Shown piece after piece: positions 17,427-30,585 of a stretch of 64,000 nucleotides of DNA; within the stretch, counting starts at the first letter, position 1; each line of letters opens with the position of its first letter. Location: contig JASBVN010000022.1 in assembly GCA_029961045.1 (NCBI GenBank), positions 1 to 64,000 of the forward strand, in the 5' to 3' direction. The notes beneath the pieces are model-generated. The model was given only the letters and a program-made list of their open reading frames with translations, was not told the origin of the DNA and made no database searches. The stretch is from Alicyclobacillaceae bacterium. GTDB lineage: Bacteria; Bacillota; Bacilli; Kyrpidiales; Kyrpidiaceae. A program made the translations under genes and the position numbers.

Positions 17427-17480
17427 AGAGGCGGGCCGGAGAGTCCGGACTTCGCGAAGGGCGAAAGGCGGGTTACGTAG

Positions 17481-21768
<4,288 letters not shown>

Positions 21769-21790
21769 GGGCGCAAAGAAAAGAATCATC

Positions 21791-21799
21791 TGGTATAAT
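21791..21799 (+). promoter_or_regulatory. Extended -10 promoter of the TagO-like gene
   Basis: TGGTATAAT: consensus TATAAT (21794-21799) with the extended TG element, 38 bases before the start codon. It suggests independent transcription from ligA. Confidence 0.6.
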
Positions 21800-21836
21800 A
21801 GACGCGACTTGTCGCAGGCAATAGGAGGCCGGAGGA

Positions 21837-22805
21837 ATGGCTTACCTTCTGGCATTTGCCGCCGCCTTTGCCATCGTGCACGCCATGGTGCCGGGGATCC
21901 GGCGCCTGGCTTTGCGGTGGCGGTTCGTAGACGTACCCACCCAGCGCAAAATTCACAAGGAGCCCGTGCCGCTCATGGGCGGAGTGGCCCTGTACCTCGG
22001 TTTTCTCTCGGCGGCCTTCCTCACCGCATTTTGGTCGCCCCAGTTCAATATGACCCCCGACTTTTGGGGCATCGCGTTGGGCGGGTTGGTGATCGCCGGA
22101 ACCGGACTGCTCGACGATTGGTATAAGACCCGCGGGAAAGAGTTCTCGCCCTGGCCGAAACTGATCATGCAGTTTGTCGCGGCGGGAATTCTCGTCGCGT
22201 TCGGCGTGCAGATCAAATGGGTGACGCTTCCGTTCACCGAGCAGGGAATGTATTTATTGCCCGACTGGCTGTCGGTCCCGGCCACTCTCTTGTGGGTGGT
22301 GGCCATCACGAACATGATCAACTTTTTGGACGGAGTGGACGGGCTGGCGGCGGGGATCTCCGCCATCTCGTCGACGACTCTCTTTTTTGTGGCCCTGTTG
22401 AAAGGGCAGGAGGCGACCGCCCTGTACGCCGCGGTGATGATCGGCGTGACGCTGGCCTTTTTGAGGCACAATTTTCACCCGGCGAAGATTTTTATGGGCG
22501 ACGCCGGGGCGATGTTTCTCGGGTTTGCGCTGGCCGCCATTTCGGTGGACGGCGCCTTTAAGAGCGCGACCCTGGTGTCGGTGCTCGTTCCCGTTTTGGC
22601 TTTGGGAGTGCCGATTTTTGACACCGTGTACGTCATCTTGCGGCGATTGAAGGAAAATCGCCCGATTTACGCGGCGGACAAGGGGCACACCTTCCACCTG
22701 TTGATGAGGTCGGGCATGAACCAGATCCAGACGGTGGCCTTCCTCTATCTGCTCGGCATTTGTTTCTCCCTGGCCTCCATCGTCGTCTTGCTGGCGGCCC
22801 GGTGA
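21837..22805 (+). CDS. tagO: TagO/WecA-type undecaprenyl-phosphate GlcNAc-1-phosphate transferase
   Basis: A 322-residue polytopic enzyme of the MraY/WecA/TagO family. It transfers a sugar-1-phosphate to undecaprenyl phosphate, the first membrane step of wall teichoic acid or other surface glycan synthesis. Family motifs are all visible: RKIHKEPVPLMGGVALYLGF, DDWYKTRGKEFSPWPKLIMQ, the catalytic Asp region NMINFLDGVDGLAAGISAIS, and the cytoplasmic NFHPAKIFMGDAGAMFLG. The terminal RLKENRPIYAADKGHTFHLL is the WecA/TagO-type loop with its His motif, unlike MraY. It has its own promoter. Confidence 0.88.
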   Translation: MAYLLAFAAAFAIVHAMVPGIRRLALRWRFVDVPTQRKIHKEPVPLMGGVALYLGFLSAAFLTAFWSPQFNMTPDFWGIALGGLVIAGTGLLDDWYKTRGKEFSPWPKLIMQFVAAGILVAFGVQIKWVTLPFTEQGMYLLPDWLSVPATLLWVVAITNMINFLDGVDGLAAGISAISSTTLFFVALLKGQEATALYAAVMIGVTLAFLRHNFHPAKIFMGDAGAMFLGFALAAISVDGAFKSATLVSVLVPVLALGVPIFDTVYVILRRLKENRPIYAADKGHTFHLLMRSGMNQIQTVAFLYLLGICFSLASIVVLLAAR

Positions 22806-22860
22806 CCGGCCGCGGTGACCGGCCGGCCGGAAGGGGACAGACCGGCGGAAAGGGGACAGA
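22801..22860. repeat. Two short direct repeats before gatC
   Basis: GGTGACCGGCC occurs at 22801-22811 and 22814-22824, and AAGGGGACAGA at 22831-22841 and 22850-22860. They lie in the gap between the TagO-like gene and gatC. No function is apparent. Confidence 0.5.
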
Positions 22861-22897
22861 TCGGGACGGACCCGGCGACGAGGGCGAATGCCCTGGT

Positions 22898-22927
22898 TTG
22901 CCGGGTTTTTTGGCGCTGTGATATAAT
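22898..22927 (+). promoter_or_regulatory. Sigma-A promoter of gatCAB
   Basis: -35 TTGCCG (22898-22903), 18-bp spacer, perfect -10 TATAAT (22922-22927). The predicted transcript starts near 22934, which argues against translation from the ATG there. Confidence 0.75.
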
Positions 22928-22969
22928 TGCAAAATGAGTGTGTACGAGTATCGGGCGGAGGTGGCGGTT

Positions 22970-23260
22970 TTGAAAATCTCGTTGGAGCAGGTGGAGCACG
23001 TGGCGCGGCTCGCCCGCCTGTCCCTCTCCGAGGATGAAGCGCGGCGCTATACCGAGCAATTGGAGGCGATTCTGGAGTTTGCGGACCAGCTCCAGGAGCT
23101 GGATGTCTCCGGAGTGCCGCCGACGAGCCACGTTCTCCCGATCTACAACGTCTTGCGGGAGGACGAGGAGCAGCCCGGCCTCACCCGGGAAGAGGCCCTG
23201 GCGGGGGCTCCGGACAGCGAGGACGGCCAGTTCCGGGTGCCGGCGATTCTGGAGGGATGA
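22970..23260 (+). CDS. gatC: Glutamyl-tRNA(Gln) amidotransferase subunit C
   Basis: GatC, 96 residues, stabilises the GatCAB complex that amidates Glu-tRNA(Gln), and usually Asp-tRNA(Asn), in bacteria without glutaminyl-tRNA synthetase. The family pattern is clear: [20 protein letters not shown] near the N-terminus and [20 protein letters not shown] near the C-terminus. I chose the TTG at 22970, with GGAGG eight bases upstream. An ATG at 22934 would lie at the transcription start without a ribosome site. It is followed six bases later by gatA. Confidence 0.95.
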   Translation: MKISLEQVEHVARLARLSLSEDEARRYTEQLEAILEFADQLQELDVSGVPPTSHVLPIYNVLREDEEQPGLTREEALAGAPDSEDGQFRVPAILEG

Positions 23261-23266
23261 TCGGCG

Positions 23267-24715
23267 ATGGCGATGTGGCGCTGGAGCGTACGGGAGATGG
23301 CGGATCGGGTGCGGGCCGGCGAGGTCAAGCCGTCGGAATTGACTGAGGCGGTTTTGGCGCGGATCCGCGAGACGGAAGGGAAAATCCGGGCCTTTTTACA
23401 TATGGATGAGGAGGCGGCGATGAGCCGGGCCCGGGGGCTGGACGGGCGGGCCGGCGAAGCCCGGGGACTGCTGTTCGGCGTGCCCGGGGCGGTGAAAGAC
23501 AATCTTTGCACCGCCGGGGTGCGCACCACCTGCGCCAGCCGCATCTTGGCCAATTACGTGCCGCCCTACACGGCGACGGCGGTTTGCAAGCTGGAGGAGC
23601 ACGGGGCGGTCCTGGTGGGCAAAACCAACATGGACGAGTTCGCCATGGGTTCCTCGACGGAGAACTCGGCGTTCCAGAAGACGGCGAACCCCTGGGATTT
23701 GAACCGCGTGCCGGGAGGGTCCAGCGGCGGTTCCGCTGCGGCGGTGGCGGCGGGACAGGTGCCCTTCGCCCTCGGATCGGACACCGGCGGTTCGATCCGG
23801 CAGCCCGCCGCCTTCTGCGGAGTGGTGGGGCTCAAACCGACCTACGGACGGGTTTCCCGGTACGGCCTGGTGGCCTTTGCCTCTTCCTTGGACCAAATCG
23901 GCCCGATCACCCGGACGGTGGAGGACGCGGCCCTGGTGCTCCAGGCGATTGCCGGGCGCGATCCCCGGGATTCGACGTCGGCGCCGGTGGAGGTGCCCGA
24001 TTGGACGGCGAGCCTCACCGGCGAGGTGAAGGGGATGCGCTTGGCGGTGCCCCGGGAGTACATCGGCGAGGGCACCGATCCGGCGGTGGCGGAGGCGGTG
24101 AAGCGGGCGGTGGAGACCCTGGCGGGATTGGGCGCCGTGGTGGAAGAGGTCTCTCTGCCCCACACGAAATACGCGGTGGCCGTCTATTATTTGATCGCCC
24201 CGGCCGAGGCCTCGTCGAACCTCGCCCGGTACGACGGCGTGCGGTACGGCGTGCGGGTGGAGGGCGACAACCTGATCGACATGTACGGCCGCACCCGCAG
24301 CCAGGGATTCGGCCCCGAAGTCAAGCGGCGGATCATGCTGGGGACCTATGCCCTGAGTTCCGGGTATTACGACGCGTATTATCTGCGGGCCCAGAAGGTG
24401 CGGACGTTGATCCGGCGGGATTTTGAGGCGGTGTTTGAGCGGTTCGACGCCGTCGTGGCGCCGACGGCCCCGACGACGGCGTTCCGGTTCGGGGAAAAGA
24501 TCGAAGATCCGCTGACGATGTATTTGAACGACGTGTTGACGATTCCGGTCAACCTGGCCGGTCTGCCGGCGATCAGCGTCCCCTGCGGGCTGGCCGGGGG
24601 ATTGCCGGTGGGGTTGCAGGTCATCGGGAAGCCCTTCGATGAGGCGACGGTGCTCCGGGTTGCCCACGCCTACGAACAGGCGGCGGCCCTGAAATTGGAA
24701 CCGGCAGGTCTGTGA
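23267..24715 (+). CDS. gatA: Glutamyl-tRNA(Gln) amidotransferase subunit A
   Basis: GatA, 482 residues, is the amidase subunit that releases ammonia from glutamine for GatB. It has the amidase-signature Ser-cisSer-Lys triad: Lys in [19 protein letters not shown], the glycine/serine-rich [20 protein letters not shown] and the nucleophilic Ser in [20 protein letters not shown]. Length and motif order match the family throughout. ATG 23267 follows GGAGGGATG. It sits between gatC and gatB in a single operon driven from the promoter at 22898. Confidence 0.97.
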   Translation: MAMWRWSVREMADRVRAGEVKPSELTEAVLARIRETEGKIRAFLHMDEEAAMSRARGLDGRAGEARGLLFGVPGAVKDNLCTAGVRTTCASRILANYVPPYTATAVCKLEEHGAVLVGKTNMDEFAMGSSTENSAFQKTANPWDLNRVPGGSSGGSAAAVAAGQVPFALGSDTGGSIRQPAAFCGVVGLKPTYGRVSRYGLVAFASSLDQIGPITRTVEDAALVLQAIAGRDPRDSTSAPVEVPDWTASLTGEVKGMRLAVPREYIGEGTDPAVAEAVKRAVETLAGLGAVVEEVSLPHTKYAVAVYYLIAPAEASSNLARYDGVRYGVRVEGDNLIDMYGRTRSQGFGPEVKRRIMLGTYALSSGYYDAYYLRAQKVRTLIRRDFEAVFERFDAVVAPTAPTTAFRFGEKIEDPLTMYLNDVLTIPVNLAGLPAISVPCGLAGGLPVGLQVIGKPFDEATVLRVAHAYEQAAALKLEPAGL

Positions 24716-24734
24716 GAAGGGGGGAGCGGGAACA

Positions 24735-26162
24735 ATGGAGTTTGAAACGGTGATCGGGCTCGAGGTGCACGTGGAGTTGGCCACCAAGACGAAAATTTTC
24801 TGCGGCTGCTCGACGGAGTTCGGCGCTCCCCCGAATACCCACGTGTGCCCGGTGTGTCTCGGCCATCCGGGGGTCTTGCCGGTGCTCAACCGCCGGGCGC
24901 TGGAGTTGGCCATGAAGGCGGCCCTCGCCCTGAACTGCCGAATTGCCCGGGAGAGCAAGTTCGACCGCAAAAACTATTTCTATCCCGATTTGCCGAAGGC
25001 TTATCAAATCTCCCAATACGACATGCCGATCGGGGAGGACGGGTACATCGAGATCGAGGTGGACGGGCGGACGAAACGGATCGGCATCACCCGGGTGCAC
25101 CTGGAAGAGGATGCCGGCAAGCTGATGCACAGTGCGGACGGCCTCCATTCTCTGGTGGATTTTAACCGGGTGGGCGTGCCCTTGATCGAGATCGTCTCGG
25201 AGCCGGACATGCGGTCTCCGGAAGAGGCCCGGGCCTACTTGGAAAAGTTGAAGGCGATCATGCAATACTGCGAGATCTCCGACGTGCGCATGGAGGAGGG
25301 GTCCCTCCGCTGCGACGCCAACATTTCCCTTCGCCCGGCGGGATCGACCTCCTTCGGGACCAAGACGGAGATCAAGAATCTGAACTCTTTCCGCAATGTG
25401 CAGCGGGGGCTGGAATACGAACAGGAGCGCCAGCGGCAGATCCTGCTGTCCGGGGGAGAGGTGGTTCAGGAGACCCGGCGGTGGGACGAGGCGACGGGAC
25501 AGACCGTGTCGATGCGCAGTAAAGAAGAAGCCCACGACTACCGATATTTTCCCGAGCCGGACTTGGTGGCGCTGTCGATCGACGACGCCTGGGTGGAGCG
25601 GATCCGGCAGACCATTCCGGAGCTGCCCGACGCCCGGAAACGGCGGTTCATCGAACAGTACGGGCTGCCGGCCTATGACGCGGGCGTGCTCACGGCCTCC
25701 AAGGGCGTGGCGGACTTTTTCGACGAGGCCGTGCGGTATGTAGACGATCCGAAAGCGGTCAGCAACTGGATGATGGGCGAGCTCCTCGGCCACATGAACC
25801 AGAGTGGCCTGGAGATCGGCCGGGTCAAGGTCACGCCCAGGGGACTCGCCAAGCTGATCGGGTTGATCCGGGAAGGAACCATTTCGACGAAAATCGCCAA
25901 GACGGTTTTTGCGGAGATGTTCGAAACCGGGAAGGACCCGGAGTCCATCATCGAAGAAAAGGGCCTGGTCCAGATCAGCGACGAAGGGGCGCTGGCGGCC
26001 ATCGTCGACAAGGTGATCGAGGCCAATCCGAAGTCGGTGGCGGACTACAAGGGCGGCAAAGAGAAAGCGCTGGGGGCCTTGGTGGGCCAAGTCATGAAAG
26101 AGACAAAGGGCAAAGCGAACCCCCAACTGGTGAACAAGCTGCTCAAGGAACGGCTCGGTTGA
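24735..26162 (+). CDS. gatB: Aspartyl/glutamyl-tRNA amidotransferase subunit B
   Basis: GatB, 475 residues, phosphorylates the tRNA-bound glutamate and completes amidation with ammonia channelled from GatA. It starts with the family signature [20 protein letters not shown] and has the kinase-cradle stretch [20 protein letters not shown], followed by [16 protein letters not shown]. The zinc-associated cysteines lie in [11 protein letters not shown] and CPVCLGHPG. The C-terminal helical YqeY-like tail that recognises tRNA is present ([18 protein letters not shown]). It ends the gatCAB operon. Confidence 0.97.
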   Translation: MEFETVIGLEVHVELATKTKIFCGCSTEFGAPPNTHVCPVCLGHPGVLPVLNRRALELAMKAALALNCRIARESKFDRKNYFYPDLPKAYQISQYDMPIGEDGYIEIEVDGRTKRIGITRVHLEEDAGKLMHSADGLHSLVDFNRVGVPLIEIVSEPDMRSPEEARAYLEKLKAIMQYCEISDVRMEEGSLRCDANISLRPAGSTSFGTKTEIKNLNSFRNVQRGLEYEQERQRQILLSGGEVVQETRRWDEATGQTVSMRSKEEAHDYRYFPEPDLVALSIDDAWVERIRQTIPELPDARKRRFIEQYGLPAYDAGVLTASKGVADFFDEAVRYVDDPKAVSNWMMGELLGHMNQSGLEIGRVKVTPRGLAKLIGLIREGTISTKIAKTVFAEMFETGKDPESIIEEKGLVQISDEGALAAIVDKVIEANPKSVADYKGGKEKALGALVGQVMKETKGKANPQLVNKLLKERLG

Positions 26163-26186
26163 TCCCGGCGCCGGCAGCGGGGGGAG

Positions 26187-26975
26187 ATGGGTGAGGTGGG
26201 GACCGTGGCGGCGGAACAGAGATTTTTTGCGGCAATTGCACCCTATTACGACGCCTGGATGGGATGGCGGGAGCGGCTGGCGGAGGAAATTCCCTTTCTG
26301 GAGGACCGGTTGCGGGGATACCCGGGGGCCTCGGTTCTGGATGCGTCTTGCGGCACCGGCCACCGGGTGCGGGCCCTCGCGGATCGGGGATATGACGCCG
26401 TCGGAGCGGATGGGGAAGCGGTACTGGTCGAGCAGGCCAAAGAGCTTCACGCCGGCGTCACGGTGCACCATTTGCCCCTTGCGGAACTGACGCGGATCGT
26501 GAAGCCGGGATCGGTGCACTTGGTGGTTTGCGGCGGAAACGGCGCCGTGATCGGGCGCAGTCAAGCGGAATTGGAACAGGGATTGAGCCGCATGTTCGAC
26601 GCCCTGGCGCCGGGAGGACAACTGGTGCTGGAGATGGACAACCTGGCCAAGGTGGTGCGGCGCAAGCTCCGGTTTTTGCCCCTGCGGCAGGGGACGGCGC
26701 CGGACGGGGTGGAGGAGTTGCTGCTGCTCGGCCAATACGAGTGGTCGGGGACGGGGATTTCGTACTATCTGACGGTCTTGAAGCGCCGGCCGGAGGAGCC
26801 GTGGGAGATGACCGTCCACACGGCCGAAGTGCTGTCCCTCGAACACAGCGACCTGGTTCCGATGTTGCGGGAGATCGGCTTCGGCGACATCCGGCTGTAC
26901 GGCGACTATGCCGGAGGCGAGTTTATGCCGTTGGAAAGCGACCGGCTGATCGTCACCGCGCGCCGGCCGGAGTAG
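26187..26975 (+). CDS. Class I SAM-dependent methyltransferase
   Basis: A 262-residue Rossmann-fold methyltransferase. SAM-binding motif I is ASVLDASCGTGHRVRALADR (about residues 48-67), followed by an acidic residue at the end of strand two (VGADGEAVLV). A Tyr-rich N-terminus (FFAAIAPYYDAWMGWRERLA) matches ubiquinone/menaquinone-type or small-molecule methyltransferases. The substrate is unknown. It begins 24 bases after gatB and precedes the two RlmD-type genes, so it may be co-transcribed with either. Confidence 0.8.
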   Translation: MGEVGTVAAEQRFFAAIAPYYDAWMGWRERLAEEIPFLEDRLRGYPGASVLDASCGTGHRVRALADRGYDAVGADGEAVLVEQAKELHAGVTVHHLPLAELTRIVKPGSVHLVVCGGNGAVIGRSQAELEQGLSRMFDALAPGGQLVLEMDNLAKVVRRKLRFLPLRQGTAPDGVEELLLLGQYEWSGTGISYYLTVLKRRPEEPWEMTVHTAEVLSLEHSDLVPMLREIGFGDIRLYGDYAGGEFMPLESDRLIVTARRPE

Positions 26976-27023
26976 GATGACGCGGTCAGAACGGGCGGAC
27001 GGCAAGGAAAGGGCGAAAGTGCG

Positions 27024-28520
27024 GTGGGGGCGAAGGGGGAGCGGGCTCCGGTGCGGGCCGGAGACGTCTTGGAAGTCGAATTGAGCGGGATCGCCCACGA
27101 CGGACGGGGGGTGGGCCGGGTGCCGGGCGGGTCCGGGGAACGGGACGGTTCGGGCTCCGGGTTCACCCTTTTTGTTCGCGGCGGGTTGCCGGGGGAACGG
27201 GTGCGGGCGCGGGTGACTCGGGTGGCGAAGGGGTACGCGTCGGCGGATTTGGCGGAAATCGTGCGCCCCTCTCCGGACCGGACCGAGCCACGCTGTCCGG
27301 TGTACGGCTCCTGCGGCGGGTGCCAGCTCCAGCACGCCGGCTACCGGTGGCAGTTGGAGGCCAAAGCAAGGCGGGTGGCGGAGGCTCTGGAACGGATCGG
27401 AAAATTTCCGGTGGTGCGGGCGGAGTCGGGGGCGGCTCCGCCGGAGGGAGAAGCCGGCCAAAGGGCGGTGAGGGTCCTCCCACCGGTGGGAGCTGCGGAT
27501 CCGTGGCGCTACCGGAACAAAATTTACGCGGCGGTGGAAGAGCGGGACGGGGGTCTGGCAATCGGGTTTTACGCGCCGGAGAGCCGGAATTTGGTTCCGG
27601 CGGAGGACTGCTGGATCGCCGATGAACGGCTCGTCCGGCTGCTCCGGGCCGGGCGGGAGGCGGCGCGGAGGTGCGGTTGGACGGCGGACCCCGCAGGCAC
27701 CCGCGCCGCGGCCCGGGGGACGGGTGGAACGGGCGGCGGATTGCTCCGCCATCTGGCGGCCCGGCTGGCGCCCGGCACCGGTCAAACGATGCTCATCGCC
27801 GTGGTCGCAACGGACCGGCCGCCCGGGCAAAGGGATTTTGCGGCCGCCGTCCGGGAACAGGTCCCCGATGTGACGAGCATTGTGCTCAATGTCCGCCCGG
27901 GGCCGCCGGGTGGCCCGGTGTTCGGCCGGCGGTCCCGGACGCTTTTCGGGCCGGAGCGCCTGGTCGACCGCCTCGGCGGCATGGTGTTCGAGATCTCGCC
28001 TACGTCTTTTTATCAGGTGAACGCCGTCCAGGCGGAGGAGTTGTACCGCCTGGCGGTCGAGGCCGCCGGGCTGACGGGCCGGGAGTTCGTCGTAGACGCT
28101 TACTGCGGGGTGGGGACCATTTCCCTCTTTCTCGCGCGAAGGGCCGCCCGGGTGGTGGGAATTGAAGCCGTCCCGGAGGCGGTGGAGGACGCCCGGCGGA
28201 ACGCCCGGTTGAACGGGATTCGCAACGCCGAATTTCGGGCCGGGGCTGTGGAGGACGTCCTGCCGGTTCTGGCGGCGGAGCGGCGGCCGGATGTGGTGGT
28301 GTTGGATCCGCCCCGGCGGGGCTGTGACCGGTCGGTGTTGCGGGCCGTGTCGGAGGCGCGCGTCCCGCGGGTGGTCTATGTCTCCTGCGACCCGGCGACT
28401 CTCGCCCGGGATTTGCGGATGCTGGCCGGCTGCGGATACCGGGTGCGGGAGGTGCGGCCGGTGGACCTCTTCCCGCAGACCGGGCACGTGGAAAGCGTGG
28501 CTTTGTTGACCCGGGAATGA
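27024..28520 (+). CDS. 23S rRNA (uracil-5-)-methyltransferase, RlmD family, first copy
   Basis: A 498-residue TrmA/RlmD-type m5U methyltransferase. Domains: N-terminal TRAM/OB domain (VLEVELSGIAHDGRGVGRVP), a four-Cys iron-sulfur motif (CPVYGSCGGCQLQH, plus the later Cys in AEDCW), and the Rossmann domain with motif I VVDAYCGVGTISLFLARRAA. The nucleophile region reads VVYVSCDPATLARDLRM, with Asp where the second copy has Asn. Its central part is longer and more Arg/Gly-rich than the second copy. It lies directly before that paralogue with a 22-base gap. Confidence 0.9.
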   Translation: MGAKGERAPVRAGDVLEVELSGIAHDGRGVGRVPGGSGERDGSGSGFTLFVRGGLPGERVRARVTRVAKGYASADLAEIVRPSPDRTEPRCPVYGSCGGCQLQHAGYRWQLEAKARRVAEALERIGKFPVVRAESGAAPPEGEAGQRAVRVLPPVGAADPWRYRNKIYAAVEERDGGLAIGFYAPESRNLVPAEDCWIADERLVRLLRAGREAARRCGWTADPAGTRAAARGTGGTGGGLLRHLAARLAPGTGQTMLIAVVATDRPPGQRDFAAAVREQVPDVTSIVLNVRPGPPGGPVFGRRSRTLFGPERLVDRLGGMVFEISPTSFYQVNAVQAEELYRLAVEAAGLTGREFVVDAYCGVGTISLFLARRAARVVGIEAVPEAVEDARRNARLNGIRNAEFRAGAVEDVLPVLAAERRPDVVVLDPPRRGCDRSVLRAVSEARVPRVVYVSCDPATLARDLRMLAGCGYRVREVRPVDLFPQTGHVESVALLTRE

Positions 28521-28542
28521 TGTTGGCGAGGATGTGACGCAC

Positions 28543-29922
28543 ATGGCGGAGAAGCAGATCCGGCTGAAAGTCGGCGAGGAGGTGGAGGTTTCCGTCGAGC
28601 GCATCGGGATCAACGGCGAAGGGATCGGGTATCACCGCAAGCAGGTGATCTTCATTCCCGGTGCCCTGCCGGGCGAACGGGTGGCCGTCCGGGTGGCGGA
28701 GGTGGAGCGAAACTACGCCAGGGGGACCCTGCTGAACATCCTCCACCCCTCGCCGCACCGGCGGACTCCGCCCTGCCCGGTGTACGGCCGGTGCGGGGGA
28801 TGCCAGTTGCAGCATTTGGCCTACGAGGAGCAGCTCCGGGCGAAAAAAGAATTGGTGATCGAGTCGTTCCGGCGGTACACGCGCCTCTCCGATCCGCCGG
28901 TTCGGGAGGTGCTGGGGATGGAAGAACCCTGGGCCTACCGGAATAAGGCGCAGTTTCAGGTGGGAGAGGTCCGGGGCCGGGTCGCCGTCGGGCTGTACGA
29001 GCCGGAATCCCACCGGCTTGTGGATTTGACCGGCTGTCCCGTCCAGCACCCCCGGGTCAACGCCGCCCTCAAAGCGGTGAGGGATGCCCTTGAAGAACTC
29101 GGAATTGCCCCCTATGACGAGCGGCGGCGGACCGGCACCGTGCGCACCGTGGTGGTGCGGGCCGGAACGGCCACCGGAGAACTCCACATCACCCTGGTCA
29201 CCCGGACCCCGGACCTGCCGAACCGGGAGGCCCTGATGGCCGCTCTCCGCCGGAGGATTCCCGGACTGACCGGTGTCAGCCAGAACGTCAACTCCGCCCG
29301 CTCTCCGCTGATCTTCGGTCCGGAAACGAGGGTGCTCTGGGGGGAAGCCAAGCTCCGGGAACGGCTCGGCGAGCGGGATTTTTGGCTCTCCCCCCGGGCG
29401 TTCTTTCAACTCAATCCCGTGCAGACGGTGAAGTTGTACGGGGTGGTCCGGGAGGCGGCGGGACTCACCGGAAGGGAGCGGGTCGTCGACGCCTACTGCG
29501 GAGTGGGGACCATCGCCCTCTGGCTGGCACCTGAGGCCCGGGAGGTGCGGGGGATGGAAGCGGTGCCCGAGGCCGTCGAGGACGCCCGGGAAAACGCCCG
29601 CCGGGCGGGGTTTCGCCATGTGCGGTTTGAAGCGGGTCGGGCGGAGGACCTGTTGCCCCGCTGGGTGCGGGAGGGGTTTGTGCCGGATGTCATCGTCGCC
29701 GACCCGCCCCGCACCGGTCTCGATCCCCGCTTGATCGACACCGTGGCCCGGGTGCGGCCCCGGCGATTGGTCTACGTCTCCTGTAACCCCTCGACCCTGG
29801 CCAAAAATTGCGAGGTTCTGATGAGCCGGGGTTTTTCGGTGCGCTGGATCCAGCCGGTGGACATGTTTCCGCAGACGAGCCATGTGGAGTGCTGCACCCT
29901 ACTCGTGAGAAAAGAAAATTAA
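28543..29922 (+). CDS. rlmD: 23S rRNA (uracil-5-)-methyltransferase RlmD, second copy
   Basis: A 459-residue RlmD/RumA-family enzyme that makes 5-methyluridine in 23S rRNA. It has an N-terminal TRAM domain (VSVERIGINGEGIGYHRKQV), the iron-sulfur Cys motif CPVYGRCGGCQLQH, SAM motif VVDAYCGVGTIALWLAPEAR, motif DPPRTGLD and the catalytic Cys in VYVSCNPSTLAKNCEVL. Start ATG 28543 has GCGAGGA ten bases upstream. This copy is the closer match to the standard Bacillus RlmD (YefA-type). It is the last gene before the AT-rich segment. Confidence 0.92.
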   Translation: MAEKQIRLKVGEEVEVSVERIGINGEGIGYHRKQVIFIPGALPGERVAVRVAEVERNYARGTLLNILHPSPHRRTPPCPVYGRCGGCQLQHLAYEEQLRAKKELVIESFRRYTRLSDPPVREVLGMEEPWAYRNKAQFQVGEVRGRVAVGLYEPESHRLVDLTGCPVQHPRVNAALKAVRDALEELGIAPYDERRRTGTVRTVVVRAGTATGELHITLVTRTPDLPNREALMAALRRRIPGLTGVSQNVNSARSPLIFGPETRVLWGEAKLRERLGERDFWLSPRAFFQLNPVQTVKLYGVVREAAGLTGRERVVDAYCGVGTIALWLAPEAREVRGMEAVPEAVEDARENARRAGFRHVRFEAGRAEDLLPRWVREGFVPDVIVADPPRTGLDPRLIDTVARVRPRRLVYVSCNPSTLAKNCEVLMSRGFSVRWIQPVDMFPQTSHVECCTLLVRKEN

Positions 29923-29968
29923 AAATGCGTCTGTGCACAAAAAAGCCTCTCGAGGGTGTGGAGGGGCT

Positions 29969-30008
29969 ATTGTTTGTGTCTGAAACTAATTGTTTGTGTC
30001 CGAAACTA
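29969..30008. repeat. Tandem 20-bp repeat, one mismatch
   Basis: ATTGTTTGTGTCTGAAACTA (29969-29988) is followed immediately by a copy (29989-30008) differing at one base. Multiple repeats of about 20 bp are typical of IS21-family element ends, so this could be a relic; no transposase supports that. Confidence 0.75.
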
Positions 30009-30173
30009 TAGGTAGCCTCAGATCGTCTGACGCGGTGAATCGGCGGGCACCAAAGTCCTCGCAAACCATGGTATCGTCGATTTTCCGTACGATTTTGCCC
30101 AACCAACACAGTAGGCAGCGAAGTCGGGGTACTACCGGAGTTTAAGGAGACGAGGGAAAAATCTTCGTTTAAG

Positions 30174-30220
30174 GGGAAGAGCAATCGGCATCAAGCCGTG
30201 CCTTGCTCTTCCCTTTTTGT
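30174..30220. terminator. Orphan rho-independent terminator
   Basis: Perfect 11-bp stem GGGAAGAGCAA/TTGCTCTTCCC (30174-30184 with 30203-30213), inner CGGC/GCCG stem, then TTTTTGTTT. No gene precedes it on the plus strand within 250 bases, so it may end a lost gene or a small RNA. Confidence 0.8.
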
Positions 30221-30384
30221 TTCTACTTGTTTTTACATCAAATAGTGGGTGAAAACCAACTAAAAAGGGTGTAAGCAATCGTCAGGTACAGATAAAGTTC
30301 TTCTTTGCCAGATTTATGTAATATAAAATAACATATAGACGAGAAATAGGCATATTAAAGACAACAAAAAGACAAAATATGGTC

Positions 30385-30413
30385 TTAAAAACCCAAAAAT
30401 AGCGTGCTACAAT
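30385..30413 (+). promoter_or_regulatory. Probable nitrilase promoter
   Basis: -35 TTAAAA (30385-30390), 17-bp spacer and extended -10 TGCTACAAT (30405-30413). It implies an A/T-rich leader of about 170 bases before the nitrilase start codon. Confidence 0.5.
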
Positions 30414-30585
30414 ACGTATTGTCAATAAAAATTTCTTGGAGGTGTAATAAAACGTGTTAAATCATATAGAATAAAACAGTTTTGGAATAAAAACTTACAA
30501 ATCATGTGAGTTGATAATCTGAGCAGTGAAGGCATGATACACACAATGTTTGAATCAGAATTGTTTTCAGAAGGAGGAAATCATC

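Larger units (their letters stand above)
29923..30585. other. AT-rich intergenic segment, possible insertion junction
   Basis: About 660 bases with no gene I can support. It begins just after rlmD with a tandem 20-bp repeat, contains an orphan terminator hairpin, and from about 30215 turns strongly A/T-rich, far from the GC-rich surroundings. The last 200 bases carry the likely nitrilase promoter and leader. No transposase fragment is recognisable. Confidence 0.6.

Noticed and set aside
24621-28613. Very long open frame on the minus strand opposite gatB and rlmD genes
   Set aside because: It lies antisense to well-conserved genes; its product is His/Pro/Arg-rich low-complexity sequence typical of GC-rich shadows.
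29969-30008. Complete IS21-type insertion sequence
   Set aside because: Only the repeat is present; no transposase or helper ATPase gene or second end is seen.
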